Origin: a virus
Reading direction: 5' to 3' (one strand)
Length of the DNA stretch: 35,576 nucleotides
Virus record (IMG/VR): IMGVR_UViG_3300020468_000028
Coordinates: 1 to 35,576 of that record
Position numbers and translations under genes: made by a program. Numbering within the stretch: position 1 is the stretch's first letter; the number at the start of each line of letters is the position of its first letter. Of this stretch, positions 10,001 through 17,272 are shown one piece after another. Below the pieces are notes generated by a model that searched no databases, had not been told where the DNA came from, and saw only the letters and a list, made by a program, of their open reading frames with translations.

Positions 10001-10103
10001 AATAGTAACGGGTGATGAATTTAAAGCTTATATGGAAAATGACGAAGTTTTTAATTATGTGCTTGATACAAGAACCAATACAATTAAGAAAATAAGAAAG
10101 TAA
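7011..10103 (+). CDS. large putative internal virion protein (1030 aa)
   Basis: A 1030-residue, mainly helical, charged protein with no recognised enzymatic motif. It starts one base after the previous stop, in a GAAGAGGTGGTATAAT leader. The first 60 residues form amphipathic and basic/acidic helices (GFAKRIGNALDDAAEGF, ERQEKEDSELAKALIAKRE). The centre (about 200-700) is a long chain of Lys/Glu/Gln-rich helices with little glycine. The region about 770-880 is more mixed (GFWPSVGNVANIVLDTTLNTGYVF) and could contact membrane. Residues about 935-1000 are Asp/Asn/Thr-rich and likely flexible. Size and pairing with the next ~1030-aa gene recall the large internal or ejection proteins of T7-like podoviruses, but no sequence identity with T7 gp15 or gp16 is claimed. 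Confidence 0.55.
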   Translation: MGFAKRIGNALDDAAEGFTEGFLSTYLPRMERQEKEDSELAKALIAKRESRNATVASQKIEDGKLRTQAKNMVQSSANAPQGSIAYIYNQLKTGRKYEDVQKEFQEDISKGNFGNVPTYQSAKDYEKLPAYVSSTSASPSITSPVTSGLDTSKGSKAQKTAAKFLGVDRTARNKEIMDKVNLVSPEVKDTAPKVQETPQSNVYNPLTKRIFETIDFDKEFSEVDSLEKANRLKQRVLSEDLIKDTNHRNSPLYTELMNTIDKYVKQKAEDENADLAGLSIENLTALIAIRKSNGVNTTSEEVILAKKLGYKVAENVDEFFKPTNISRILKDNTTPESMQAQIDLAKSLGASETRYQVLTEQKKFLEENAKQFDKWPKDLGSIDSEADRQAAQSKLFYSYGVQSIGELEENFPAAHDSWIKIIESSKKEEAEQDLNEQSSLSFSQAFIQNYIAENPNNVSDKNKLTLEAQNALKETLKKEKFDSFDDYITGFTNLEDARLVAEANGQTDIVTKLTAEIDKRQLQKDSTLSMEKLMQKNMRNSQAYIMATPEVQSQMEKDLIQEVLEARQLDPKKDIFYYGKLLNSDFSNAEFVLKQAQMSGAEPQIIALIEQQVAEFKTKEEGWYKDPREVNKTNYISAIWAAEANRDMDLANLLKVKFNPSETPLYSRPEAWTKKNIAAVRTSAFELPPQERDDVLIKIDRWINTDASLSESERKIARLVSVGASRSDAIALLDGKMQYIPNPITGNLYVLNKLTNTVEEVNLNNTAQADASLISKLEEIETTIPERVNASKAVGFWPSVGNVANIVLDTTLNTGYVFNEQGQLAAPYMVINNMMMKTSLQSALPGKESKALMERYEAMEVRPFSPAMPKSRARDQLQALVYWLTEVENKALSEPSPTTNARLIERTNSLLSLRQMRVNYERLLEDFGVRPGNIDPRSYTDTDYSEQYNSDDDNLNATDSTSEEVNTENTLDLNETSNFREITEDMLSNNTFNLNGEIVTGDEFKAYMENDEVFNYVLDTRTNTIKKIRK

Positions 10104-10106
10104 ACA

Positions 10107-13100
10107 ATGGCAGTAATCCAGATTGAAGAAGAAGAAGTTGCTGTAAATCCTATTCAGATAGACGAAGAGGAACAACAACCTATATACTCCTACAATAAAG
10201 ACTTGATTATTAACGATTTAGAAGATGGCGTTATGCCTTTTGATATAATTAACGATATAGCAAAAACAAGTCCTGTTGTATATTTGGACGATGGTTCTCC
10301 TTTTGATGTTAGGGGGGCAATGCAAAGTAAAGATGTTGCTGTAGAAGATATTATTGGTGTTTTAAAACGAGGAAAACATTTTGATGATAAAAGAGGTGGG
10401 CTAGGAAGCTTTACAGGCGGTATTAATAAAGGTATTGCTGATTTTTTTGGTATGCCAGGTAATTTAGCTCAAGGAGCTATAAACTTAGGTATCTCTGGAT
10501 ATAATGCACTTACTGGAAGTGATGTTTCTAGATTAAAAGACTCACCTTTTACAACTGGAGGTATTAAAAAGGAATTAGACTACGAGGGTATTCCGGTAAT
10601 AAACAATATGGATGATGTTCTGCCATCTGAAAAAGCTTCGGCAACAGTCGGAGAGGTTATTGGTGCAGGAACATCCACTCTTTTAGGTATGGGGCCACTT
10701 GGTCAAGGGGTAAAACAAGGAACGGGGGTAATTTCAAAATATCTAAAACCTATTACTGATCCTTTATTAAAAAAACCTGGTGCAACAGCATCAACTGAAA
10801 CTTTAGCAACGGGGGCAGCAGCGGTAGCGGCAGGAACTTCTCAAAAAATATTTCCTGACAACGAATACGCACAATTATTTTCAGAATTAGTTGGGGGAAC
10901 TGTAGGCCCTTCTGCAATCGATGCAGGAGTTTCAACAGTAAAGAATTTTGGTAAAGGATTCGTTAGGTTTATAAACAATTTTCAAGGAGAAGAAGGGGCA
11001 AGAAGAAATGCTGTTATGGCTTTGCAAGATGCTATTAAAAAGTTACCACCAAACCCAGACGGTACTAAGGTAACAGGTGAGGAAATTGCAAAACTATTAG
11101 ATAAAGCGGAAGTTGTTGGAGGTCTAACTTCGGCTCAAAAATCTAAAAACGAATTTTTAATTGGTTTAGAAAATGAGTTAGCTTCTCGAAAACCTTCATT
11201 TTCTAAATACAGAGATGATACTATGACAGACTCTCTTGAAGCAGTTCGTTATGCCATAACACAGATAGCATCTACAGGTGATGTAAATGATCTTAAAGTA
11301 GCAGCTCAACTTGAAGAAATATACTTTAAAGACATGATAACAAAAACCCTAAATGACGCTAAAGGTACTCAAAAAACTTCTTCTGACGAACTTAGTGGGG
11401 CAAATTCAAAGAGAGCATCTACTGATACTGCCAATACTCTTAATCAAGCTATATCCGCATTGAGAGGTGCAGAAGATAAGTTATGGGGTGCAATACCTCG
11501 TACTGTTGTTGCTAACACTGGAAGAACTCAGTCAGCCATAAAAGAAATGCAGGGTGAATTTTTTTCAGATCTAGGGGAGCCAGGATTAGAGAATTACATT
11601 TTAGAATTTAGAAAATTAGCAAAAGATCCAGAGTATTTAGTAAACAAACAAAAAGAAAAAGGATCAGCTACACAAAGCGACATCGATGAATCAATTCAAA
11701 CAGAACAAGAAGTTTTTGGGTCTTCAACTAGAAATGCAGATGATTTAGAAGGAACAGAAACTCCTACCGAAATTACTGTAGACTACATGATTAAATTGAG
11801 AAAAAGAATGCTAGAACAAGCAAGGGTATTACGAGGTGGAGTTGCACCTAATTCCGAAGCAGCGAGAAGATATAGCAAGATTGCAGAAGCTATATTGGAA
11901 GATCTAGGTAATCTTGGACGTACAAAAAATGGTAAGGTGGTTAACGAAGAAAATGCAGAAGCTTTAGAAGCTATCCTTAGAGCTAAAAATTTCTCAAGGG
12001 ATTTGCAGGATGCTGTATTACAAACAGATATAGTCAGTATTCTCCGTAGAACTGATGCTACAGGATCTAGAGTAACTGCCAAAAATAAACTTTTAGAAGA
12101 AGGTTTTCAGGGAACTGAAATTGATATAGAAAACATATCAAAACAAATGGATGATATTACAGATATGGCAAACCAAAGAGCATCTGGAGAACTTGCCGAT
12201 CTAGATATAGAAGTTCCTTTGGACGTAACTCCCCAAATGCAAGAACAACTTCAATCGATAATTTTTAGAACAAAAGTTAAAGCCGATGGTTCTGTTGATG
12301 CTGATGCTATGAACCTTTGGGTTCGTAATAATTCTGATCTTTTAGAAAAGTTTCCTGTCTTACAAGCTAAAATAAGAAATGCAGCAGGAGATCAGCAAAA
12401 ACTTAATGAGGTTGTAAGACAGATAGAGCTAGACAAAAAAGCATTTTATGACGAAGAAGCTATTGGAAAACTTTTAAAATACGATGATCCGGCAAGAGCC
12501 GTTGAACAAATTCTTAGTGGAAATAAAGCGGAAACTGGAATTAACAGATTAATGAACTTAGTAAATGCTCCAGATGGCAGTAACGCAAGTGCTATTAGAG
12601 GATTAAAAGCTTCCGTAATAGAAGGCATTAAAAGAAAAGCCACAGATAATACAGGGAAAGTAAACTTACTTGAAATAAGTAATACTTTGCAAAGTCCTCT
12701 TGTTGCTCAAGGTGATAGCATACTAAAAAAATTAGTTGATAATGGTATTATGGATATCAAAGAAGCTGACCGTTTAAAAGTACTTTTAGATGAATCTGCA
12801 CAACTTATAGAGATTGCTAAAAATGCTAATAAACTAGATGATGAAATTTTAGGAGATGTAAATGCACTTTTTGATCTTATGACAAGAGTAGGGGGTGCTA
12901 CTCTAGGTAGTTTTGGAGTTGCCGGTGCAGGGGCCCCATTAGTTGCCGCTCAAGCAGGATCTGAAACAATGAGAAAAATTGTTCAAAAAATTCCTGGTGG
13001 TAAAGTTATCGACACTTTAGTTGAAGCAGCCAAAGATCCAAAAATAATGTCTGATCTTTTAAATAAAACTAAAGTACCTCAAGAAAGGGCAGAGATAACA

Positions 13101-13196
13101 CGAAGATTACAAACATGGTTAATAGGTTCAGGAATTATCGAAGCATCAGAAGCTATTGATGAAACAGAACAAATGCTTTTCGATGAAGCTATATGA
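10107..13196 (+). CDS. large putative internal/ejection protein with hydrophobic glycine-rich segments (1029 aa)
   Basis: A 1029-residue protein three bases downstream of its equally large neighbour. Residues 1-30 are very acidic. Residues about 100-140 (GGINKGIADFFGMPGNLAQ) and 190-290 contain Gly/Ala-rich membrane-compatible stretches (ATVGEVIGAGTSTLLGMG, LATGAAAVAAGTS, ELVGGTVGPSAI). A long helical body follows (about 300-900). Another Gly/Ala hydrophobic segment (VGGATLGSFGVAGAGAPLVAA) lies near 945-970. Alternating helical bundles and glycine-zipper-like hydrophobic patches are common in phage proteins injected with the DNA and crossing the envelope. Its last four bases overlap the start of the small membrane protein gene (ATGA). 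The function is inferred from composition, size and position only. Confidence 0.55.
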   Translation: MAVIQIEEEEVAVNPIQIDEEEQQPIYSYNKDLIINDLEDGVMPFDIINDIAKTSPVVYLDDGSPFDVRGAMQSKDVAVEDIIGVLKRGKHFDDKRGGLGSFTGGINKGIADFFGMPGNLAQGAINLGISGYNALTGSDVSRLKDSPFTTGGIKKELDYEGIPVINNMDDVLPSEKASATVGEVIGAGTSTLLGMGPLGQGVKQGTGVISKYLKPITDPLLKKPGATASTETLATGAAAVAAGTSQKIFPDNEYAQLFSELVGGTVGPSAIDAGVSTVKNFGKGFVRFINNFQGEEGARRNAVMALQDAIKKLPPNPDGTKVTGEEIAKLLDKAEVVGGLTSAQKSKNEFLIGLENELASRKPSFSKYRDDTMTDSLEAVRYAITQIASTGDVNDLKVAAQLEEIYFKDMITKTLNDAKGTQKTSSDELSGANSKRASTDTANTLNQAISALRGAEDKLWGAIPRTVVANTGRTQSAIKEMQGEFFSDLGEPGLENYILEFRKLAKDPEYLVNKQKEKGSATQSDIDESIQTEQEVFGSSTRNADDLEGTETPTEITVDYMIKLRKRMLEQARVLRGGVAPNSEAARRYSKIAEAILEDLGNLGRTKNGKVVNEENAEALEAILRAKNFSRDLQDAVLQTDIVSILRRTDATGSRVTAKNKLLEEGFQGTEIDIENISKQMDDITDMANQRASGELADLDIEVPLDVTPQMQEQLQSIIFRTKVKADGSVDADAMNLWVRNNSDLLEKFPVLQAKIRNAAGDQQKLNEVVRQIELDKKAFYDEEAIGKLLKYDDPARAVEQILSGNKAETGINRLMNLVNAPDGSNASAIRGLKASVIEGIKRKATDNTGKVNLLEISNTLQSPLVAQGDSILKKLVDNGIMDIKEADRLKVLLDESAQLIEIAKNANKLDDEILGDVNALFDLMTRVGGATLGSFGVAGAGAPLVAAQAGSETMRKIVQKIPGGKVIDTLVEAAKDPKIMSDLLNKTKVPQERAEITRRLQTWLIGSGIIEASEAIDETEQMLFDEAI

Positions 13197-13435
13197 AAGA
13201 CGAAAGTAAAACAGAAGAAGATTTTAAAGACCAAGACAAGGCAGCGTTGAGAAGACAACTCGCCCAACTTCGGATGGCACGATATACTTTAATGTCGATG
13301 GGAGTTTTTACGGCAGCAATGTTTTTCGTATCGGTTGAAAGAGTAAACGCTTTGTCAGATATTTCCAATTTATTTTATCTCAGCGGTGCAGGAATAGTTG
13401 GGGCCTATATGGGATTCAACTCAAAACGATTTTAA
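13193..13435 (+). CDS. small two-helix membrane protein, holin candidate
   Basis: An 80-residue protein whose ATG overlaps the previous stop (ATGA). Residues 1-30 are highly charged (KDESKTEEDFKDQDKAALRRQ). Two hydrophobic helices follow: about 32-47 (YTLMSMGVFTAAMFFV) and about 57-75 (ISNLFYLSGAGIVGAYMGF), ending in a basic NSKRF tail. Size, charged N-terminus and two helices fit a class II-like holin, but holins cannot be assigned by sequence alone and the gene is 9 kb from the lysozyme/spanin cassette. It is the last gene of the late plus-strand operon, just before a hairpin at 13442. Confidence 0.6.
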   Translation: MKDESKTEEDFKDQDKAALRRQLAQLRMARYTLMSMGVFTAAMFFVSVERVNALSDISNLFYLSGAGIVGAYMGFNSKRF

Positions 13436-13441
13436 TTAAAA

Positions 13442-13465
13442 GACCCCAGAGGTTTCCCTCTGAGG
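13442..13465. terminator. hairpin between convergent late and minus-strand operons
   Basis: The sequence CCCCAGAGG-tttc-CCTCTGAGG forms a 9-position stem with one mismatch, seven bases after the late operon's stop codon. Read on the minus strand it is followed by TCTTTT, a conventional intrinsic terminator for the ArfA-like gene. Read on the plus strand it has no T-run, so for the late operon it would be a weak or factor-assisted terminator. Confidence 0.6.
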
Positions 13466-13466
13466 C

Positions 13467-13506
13467 CACACTAGCAATGAGATAAAAGGAAATTTAAATC
13501 TCACTG
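13467..13506 (+). other. orphan copy of the shared early leader folded in a hairpin
   Basis: ACACTAGCAA at 13468-13477 is followed by AAAAGGAAA exactly as in the early-gene leaders, but no open frame follows. CAATGAGAT and ATCTCACTG flank the AAAAGGAAA as an 8-of-9 inverted repeat, so the ribosome-binding-like sequence would sit in a hairpin loop. Role unknown. Confidence 0.45.
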
Positions 13507-13523
13507 CTAACCTTATACTAATT

Positions 13524-13685
13524 TTAGCTCTCTTGGTCAATCAGATCGGAGAGATTTTTTTTACTTACTATGGTACGTTTATAAGAACCTTTACCTTTTT
13601 TAGCAGGAACAACTTGAGGAGATTTTCTCTCCCCAAGCATAGCTTTTGCTATTGGATTTCTAGGTTTTATTTTTCTGATTCGCAA
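13524..13685 (-). CDS. ArfA-like ribosome-rescue peptide
   Basis: A 53-residue basic protein. It starts at TTG 13685 behind AAAAAGGA with seven bases of spacing; an internal ATG at 13640 is less likely because the conserved part begins before it. Residues 9-18 (RNPIAKAMLG) and 29-37 (KKGKGSYKR) match the layout of alternative ribosome-rescue factor A, whose KKGKGSY segment occupies the empty mRNA channel of stalled ribosomes and which recruits release factor 2. The remaining C-terminus (TIVSKKNLSDLIDQES) is not part of the motif. The gene is last in the minus-strand direction, with a hairpin and T-run 58 bp beyond its stop. Small phage proteins with this signature are common and their function in phage is not settled, so rescue activity is inferred from similarity. 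Confidence 0.6.
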   Translation of the reverse strand: MRIRKIKPRNPIAKAMLGERKSPQVVPAKKGKGSYKRTIVSKKNLSDLIDQES

Positions 13686-13764
13686 AAAAATATCCTTTTT
13701 TTCTATTTAAATACAACGATTTGTAAGTTTTTTTCTCCATTTTTACAAAATTAAAAATTTCATG

Positions 13765-13773
13765 TGATATAAT
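13765..13773 (+). promoter_or_regulatory. extended -10 promoter for the 64-aa gene
   Basis: TGATATAAT at 13765-13773 is a perfect extended -10. A TTTACA-like -35 lies 20 bp upstream (13742-13747). The start-site box ACACTAGCAA begins eight bases downstream (13782), followed by AAAGGAAA and the ATG at 13807. Confidence 0.65.
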
Positions 13774-13806
13774 AAATATATACACTAGCAATAAAGGAAA
13801 TATAAA

Positions 13807-14001
13807 ATGACTAAATACTACACACCAAAACTAACTAAGGCTCAATACTTCCATGTGTTAAATGCAATATGGGATTATGGAGAAACAATTAAGACTTCGC
13901 AACTTTCAAATAAAAATGAGATTAACTTACATGAGAGAACTGAAGATGCGTTGATGAAAGCACAGGAGAGAAAACCTAGAAAGTCAAACGGACAAACTTA
14001 A
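13807..14001 (+). CDS. small hypothetical early protein
   Basis: A 64-residue basic protein (TKYYTPKLTKAQYFHVLNAIWDYGETIKTSQLS...), predicted helical, with no recognised domain. It has its own strong promoter, the shared ACACTAGCAA start-site box and an AAAGGAAA ribosome-binding site seven bases before ATG, so it is very probably expressed. It is the only plus-strand gene between the late operon and the GP88/methyltransferase block, and its last 26 bases overlap the convergent nuclease gene. An isolated, strongly promoted small gene is typical of early host-takeover proteins, but that role is inference. Confidence 0.65.
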   Translation: MTKYYTPKLTKAQYFHVLNAIWDYGETIKTSQLSNKNEINLHERTEDALMKAQERKPRKSNGQT

Positions 14002-14422
14002 CTTTATCTTTCGGTACATCAAAAAACTTTTCTTGTAAACTTTCAAGATACTTTTCTGATCCTAAAACTTTGTAATTAGGAACTGTAACAATTGGACTAG
14101 CTTTTAATGCATCCGAAGTTACGATCCCAACTGACCAGAGGTTACTTGAAAAGACAAAGAACAATGTCGAGCCATTTATAAATTTGGCTTTACGATACGG
14201 AATGTGAAGGGTAGGGAAGGTAAACTCTCCTGCCCATCCCTTCTTTACTTCAACTTCAACAGCAAACTTTCTACCATGACTACATTCACAAACGAGATCA
14301 ACACCATATTTATCTACATTGTCCTCAACTTTATATCCGGCATTCTCTAAATAGATCTTTGCCTTTGCTCTCGCTGAGACATCGAAGTCGAGAAAGTCTT
14401 GTTGATTGAAGTTCTTTGCCAT
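13976..14422 (-). CDS. PD-(D/E)XK nuclease-like protein
   Basis: A 148-residue protein with a restriction-endonuclease-like core: a helix (ARAKAKIYLENAGY), then GVDLVCEC with D42, and the strand AVEVEVKKGW with the E58-x-K60 pair, giving D-x15-ExK. The PYRKAKFI and TLFFVFS segments after the ExK match the later helix and strand of the fold. ATG 14422 is preferred; an upstream in-frame ATG at 14464 would add 14 residues and overlap the Zn-ribbon gene more deeply. It ends the RNR-containing operon. A role in DNA processing or host DNA degradation is possible; the substrate is unknown. Confidence 0.6.
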   Translation of the reverse strand: MAKNFNQQDFLDFDVSARAKAKIYLENAGYKVEDNVDKYGVDLVCECSHGRKFAVEVEVKKGWAGEFTFPTLHIPYRKAKFINGSTLFFVFSSNLWSVGIVTSDALKASPIVTVPNYKVLGSEKYLESLQEKFFDVPKDKVKFVRLTF

Positions 14423-14550
14423 TGACGTTCTTCTTTCTGCTTTTTTAAACAACACTTTGCACAAAAGTATTGTTTCTCTGAAATAACTATTGCGTAATCG
14501 CTACATTCTTCACATTTTATAGTAAGTAAATTTTTATCAATTTTAGACAC
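14347..14550 (-). CDS. small zinc-ribbon protein overlapping the RNR and nuclease genes
   Basis: A 67-residue protein starting at GTG 14550, eight bases inside the 3' end of the reductase gene, behind GGGGGA with about eight bases of spacing. It contains CEEC (about residues 13-16) and CAKC (about 32-35) separated by 15 residues, a typical zinc ribbon or rubredoxin-like knuckle. Its C-terminal third overlaps the nuclease gene by 76 nt and reads as low-complexity Ser/Arg/Gln, so only the first 45 residues look selected for. It could serve as an electron or zinc accessory to the reductase, but no such link is visible beyond overlap. Confidence 0.5.
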   Translation of the reverse strand: MSKIDKNLLTIKCEECSDYAIVISEKQYFCAKCCLKKQKEERQWQRTSINKTFSTSMSQREQRQRSI

Positions 14551-16225
14551 CGCACGATCCCCCTGTTCCACTAATGTCACAAATGTCATGGGTTTCGATA
14601 TGCTCCTCAAATTCCTCACCAAGCTTACTTACAGCTTCGCTATAACGAACTGAGGTTAAAGGTTGACCCCCTCTAGAGCCATCAGCATAACAAGTAAACC
14701 CTCTTAGCCGTGACGCATAAGACGCTAGAGTATCAGCAAACTTATCTACAGTATCTGGGTTGTTAAGCTTCGATCCCCACGCAGGAAGATTAATCGTTGA
14801 AGAGATAGCCATGTCTACATAGTCTTGAACGTCAGCTTGAAACTTAATTCTCTTTTCATAATGTTCTGACAGATCCAATGCACTCTCAACTTTGTCGGGA
14901 TCGATGCCGTAAAGATCAATCAGTTCTTGGGCAGCACTATCCACAACATACTGGTAAACCCACTTCTTATTACCTTTCAAATACCTTCTCTTATAGGCAA
15001 CAGAAAATATAGGCTCAATTCCTGTTGATGTTCCTGCTAAGATTCCAATCGATCCAGTAGGAGCTATAGCTCTATTCGCACATGGTGTTGATATCTCAAG
15101 TTCATCTGAGAAATACTTCGATACTTTATCAGACTCGCCTTTATAAACAGAAAGCCAATTTTTAAGTTCTGTATTAACTCCATAGCTATGACCTCTTGCT
15201 AAAAGCCATTCATGCATACCCATCAACCCAAGACCTAATCTACGGTTCTTTTCTCTGGTTTCGTAGACCTTTTCATAGGGAAGTTTTGCTCTTAAAGTTC
15301 CACACATTAGAAACTTAGTTGCCAATTCTACAACGTGTTTAAACTCTCCAAGATTTTCAATTCTACCTAAATTAACCGATCCTAAGTTACACACATCATC
15401 CCCAGAATCACTTGTTACTTCGCAGCAAGCATTTCTTAATGTTTCATTCTCTTTATCAAAGAAATTAAAACTAAATCCTGGCTCAGATGTACGAAGAGCT
15501 TGCTCAACATTCTTTCTAAAAATAGGTGTAACATCACCTGTCACCATGTAACGCATAAGCCAATCGGTGTCATAGTTCAGTGATATGTTCGTCATGTCTA
15601 ACGGTGCAGGAAAGTTAAAGTCATCTTGCTTAATATCCCACAGAGATTTTCCAGTATTTCCTACTGGCATATTGTGCCAATCTTTTGCAGTCAAGAAAGC
15701 TTCAGCATCTCCATGTTGCCAATTCAAACTTGCGTAAATAGCTGACCTTCGGCTTCCCCCTTGCATAACTTTTGAGCCTATGGCATTTATCATTTCCATT
15801 TTTGGAATAGGGCCACTTGCCTGTCCACCAGTTCTCGCAATAGGACTTCCGCTTGGTCTATATACGGAGTAGTCAACACCAATGCCCCCACCTGTCATAA
15901 GACACGATTCAGCTTTCCAACTTAGGTCAGCCCAATCTTCCCTTGTATCTTCCTCTGCTTTTAACAGGTAACAGTTGTTAAAGAACTTATTAGGTCTTCC
16001 TGCATAATATAAATAACGTCCACCAGGAATAAACTTCATTTCTCGAACATACTGTATGAGATCAATCTTTTCATCGTATGTCATATTATCTTGGCAAACA
16101 TCATGCACAAGAGTTTGAGCGAGAGCATCCCAAGTTTCAGCCCCTTCGTGCCTATATTTATGGTTAAAGATATCCTCACTAAACTTACTACGGAATGCAG
16201 GATTTAAATTACTTTTGAACTTCAT
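14543..16225 (-). CDS. nrdJ: class II (adenosylcobalamin-dependent) ribonucleotide reductase
   Basis: A 560-residue enzyme that converts ribonucleotides to deoxyribonucleotides for phage DNA synthesis. The conserved active-site set is present: C85 (FNNCYL) and C279 (CNLGSVNL) as the redox pair, and the N265-x-C267-x-E269 motif (NACCEV) carrying the thiyl-radical cysteine. Other hallmarks are TGGGIGVDYS, RTGGQASGP, QGGSRRSA and, in the C-terminal barrel, IAPTGSIGILAGTSTGIEP. A GSCGV tail gives a lone C-terminal cysteine instead of the usual CxxC. No small (NrdB) subunit gene is present, and the short single-chain layout fits the B12-dependent class. It lies between MazG (overlap 4 nt) and a Zn-ribbon peptide (overlap 8 nt). 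Confidence 0.9.
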   Translation of the reverse strand: MKFKSNLNPAFRSKFSEDIFNHKYRHEGAETWDALAQTLVHDVCQDNMTYDEKIDLIQYVREMKFIPGGRYLYYAGRPNKFFNNCYLLKAEEDTREDWADLSWKAESCLMTGGGIGVDYSVYRPSGSPIARTGGQASGPIPKMEMINAIGSKVMQGGSRRSAIYASLNWQHGDAEAFLTAKDWHNMPVGNTGKSLWDIKQDDFNFPAPLDMTNISLNYDTDWLMRYMVTGDVTPIFRKNVEQALRTSEPGFSFNFFDKENETLRNACCEVTSDSGDDVCNLGSVNLGRIENLGEFKHVVELATKFLMCGTLRAKLPYEKVYETREKNRRLGLGLMGMHEWLLARGHSYGVNTELKNWLSVYKGESDKVSKYFSDELEISTPCANRAIAPTGSIGILAGTSTGIEPIFSVAYKRRYLKGNKKWVYQYVVDSAAQELIDLYGIDPDKVESALDLSEHYEKRIKFQADVQDYVDMAISSTINLPAWGSKLNNPDTVDKFADTLASYASRLRGFTCYADGSRGGQPLTSVRYSEAVSKLGEEFEEHIETHDICDISGTGGSCGV

Positions 16226-16665
16226 CGATTATCTCCCGATCCACTAATTACATCCCGACTTAACCGGCTGTTTAATTTATTAAGATTCATCGAAGCTACA
16301 TGATCTAAAGATAGGTGTAGGGCATCACAAAGGTTAGCTTTGTACCAAAGGATATCCCCAATCTCTTTTCCAAGTTCAACACGGCTAGATGAAAAAAGTT
16401 CATCTATATTGTCTGGAGAATAATCAGTACTACCTTCATCTCGTATTTTTTTCTTTATAACATCTGCTTTGTTTGAAAGAGTTACGAAATCACGAAATAG
16501 ATTTTGTATTTCATTATCAGTTTTTGTAGAAAATAGTTCATTGTCCATTTTCTCAAGAACTTCTCCAACTTCCGATAGTAATCCTAAAAGTAGATATTGA
16601 AATTTATATTCTTGGGGAAATTTAGAAAAATTCCTTGCTTGTGTTTGATACTCTCCAAAGTCCAT
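16222..16665 (-). CDS. mazG: MazG-like nucleotide pyrophosphohydrolase
   Basis: A 147-residue all-helical protein of the MazG/NTP-PPase superfamily, which hydrolyses (d)NTPs to monophosphates or lowers (p)ppGpp in other systems. Visible motifs: GLLSEVGEVLEK (first E-x-x-E metal site, about 29-40), then ELGKEIGDILWYKANLCDAL (E-x-x-D, about 98-116) and the C-terminal MNLNKLNSRLSR that normally follows. An insert of about 40 residues (FSTKTDNE...DELFSSSR) separates the two metal sites, longer than in compact MazG proteins. It overlaps the RNR gene by four bases and the DUF3310-like gene by one, so the three are probably co-translated. Confidence 0.85.
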   Translation of the reverse strand: MDFGEYQTQARNFSKFPQEYKFQYLLLGLLSEVGEVLEKMDNELFSTKTDNEIQNLFRDFVTLSNKADVIKKKIRDEGSTDYSPDNIDELFSSSRVELGKEIGDILWYKANLCDALHLSLDHVASMNLNKLNSRLSRDVISGSGDNR

Positions 16666-16931
16666 TATATATGCTCTCCTCTTTTGTTCATTTCAATTAA
16701 ATCTTCAATAAAAAATTTCATTTTGTTTAAATCATAACCAACATCGACACCTTCCTTTTCACCTAAACGATAACAAGCTTTAAAGATGTCACCTCTGGAC
16801 TTGCTCATTGCCTTATGGCTAATCAAATGTCGTAGTTCTTCAGCGTGAGGTGGAATTTTGTAGTACTCAGTAGAGCCACCATCAGAGGATGTTTTTTCAC
16901 GATCCTTCGGTGCATTGCTCCAAACGCTCAT
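16665..16931 (-). CDS. DUF3310 (SaV-like) protein
   Basis: An 88-residue protein matching the phage DUF3310 pattern: YYKIPPHAEELRHLI near residues 23-37, then GDIFKACYRLGEKEGVDVGYDLNKMKFFIEDLIE in the C-terminal half (aromatic-rich helix, 'GEK', 'DL.K...+IE'). These proteins are widespread in phage replication modules; their function is not known. It overlaps MazG by one base and the upstream 114-aa gene by four, inside the nucleotide-metabolism operon. Confidence 0.7.
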   Translation of the reverse strand: MSVWSNAPKDREKTSSDGGSTEYYKIPPHAEELRHLISHKAMSKSRGDIFKACYRLGEKEGVDVGYDLNKMKFFIEDLIEMNKRGEHI

Positions 16932-17272
16932 TGTCTTTTCCTAAAGTTAATCACGTTAGAATTTTGAATATCCTTAATGGCTTTTTTCAACTTGGGATCA
17001 GCTTCAAAATCAATGGACGTATCCTGTTCGATGGCGAATTTTTCTTCTCCAAAAGTTGATCCCATTGCGAGCAAAACTTCTGGATTATCTTCCACCAGAG
17101 AGACAACACCGTACATCATAAGCATGATTGCATCGGCACGATCTTTATCAAAATCTTGGTCAAAACAGAAACCTATACTGGCTGCTAATTTGCCATCATC
17201 CATGAGTTTAAGAGTTAAACCCACCTCATTTGTTTCTAGATGAGAAAACCCATCTTTTTTATCTTTTGCCAT
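16928..17272 (-). CDS. hypothetical protein of the replication operon
   Basis: A 114-residue protein of unknown function. Residues 17-37 look like beta strands (VGLTLKLMDDGKLAASIGFCF), followed by a helix (DADAIMLMMYGVVSLVEDNPEVLLAMG) and an acidic-to-basic C-terminus. The start ATG 17272 has GAGGT six bases upstream, inside the 3' end of the endonuclease gene (14-nt overlap). The leader GAGGTGTAAC is shared with the adenine methyltransferase gene. No enzymatic motif was seen. Confidence 0.6.
   Translation of the reverse strand: MAKDKKDGFSHLETNEVGLTLKLMDDGKLAASIGFCFDQDFDKDRADAIMLMMYGVVSLVEDNPEVLLAMGSTFGEEKFAIEQDTSIDFEADPKLKKAIKDIQNSNVINFRKRQ

Noticed and set aside
13660-13740. A 26-codon minus-strand frame (MEKKTYKSLYLNRKKGY...)
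   Set aside because: No Shine-Dalgarno; it overlaps the start of the better supported ArfA-like gene in another frame.
13533-13754. A 73-codon plus-strand frame rich in Phe and Ser
   Set aside because: Antisense to the ArfA-like gene, composition typical of a shadow frame in AT-rich DNA, and no ribosome-binding site.
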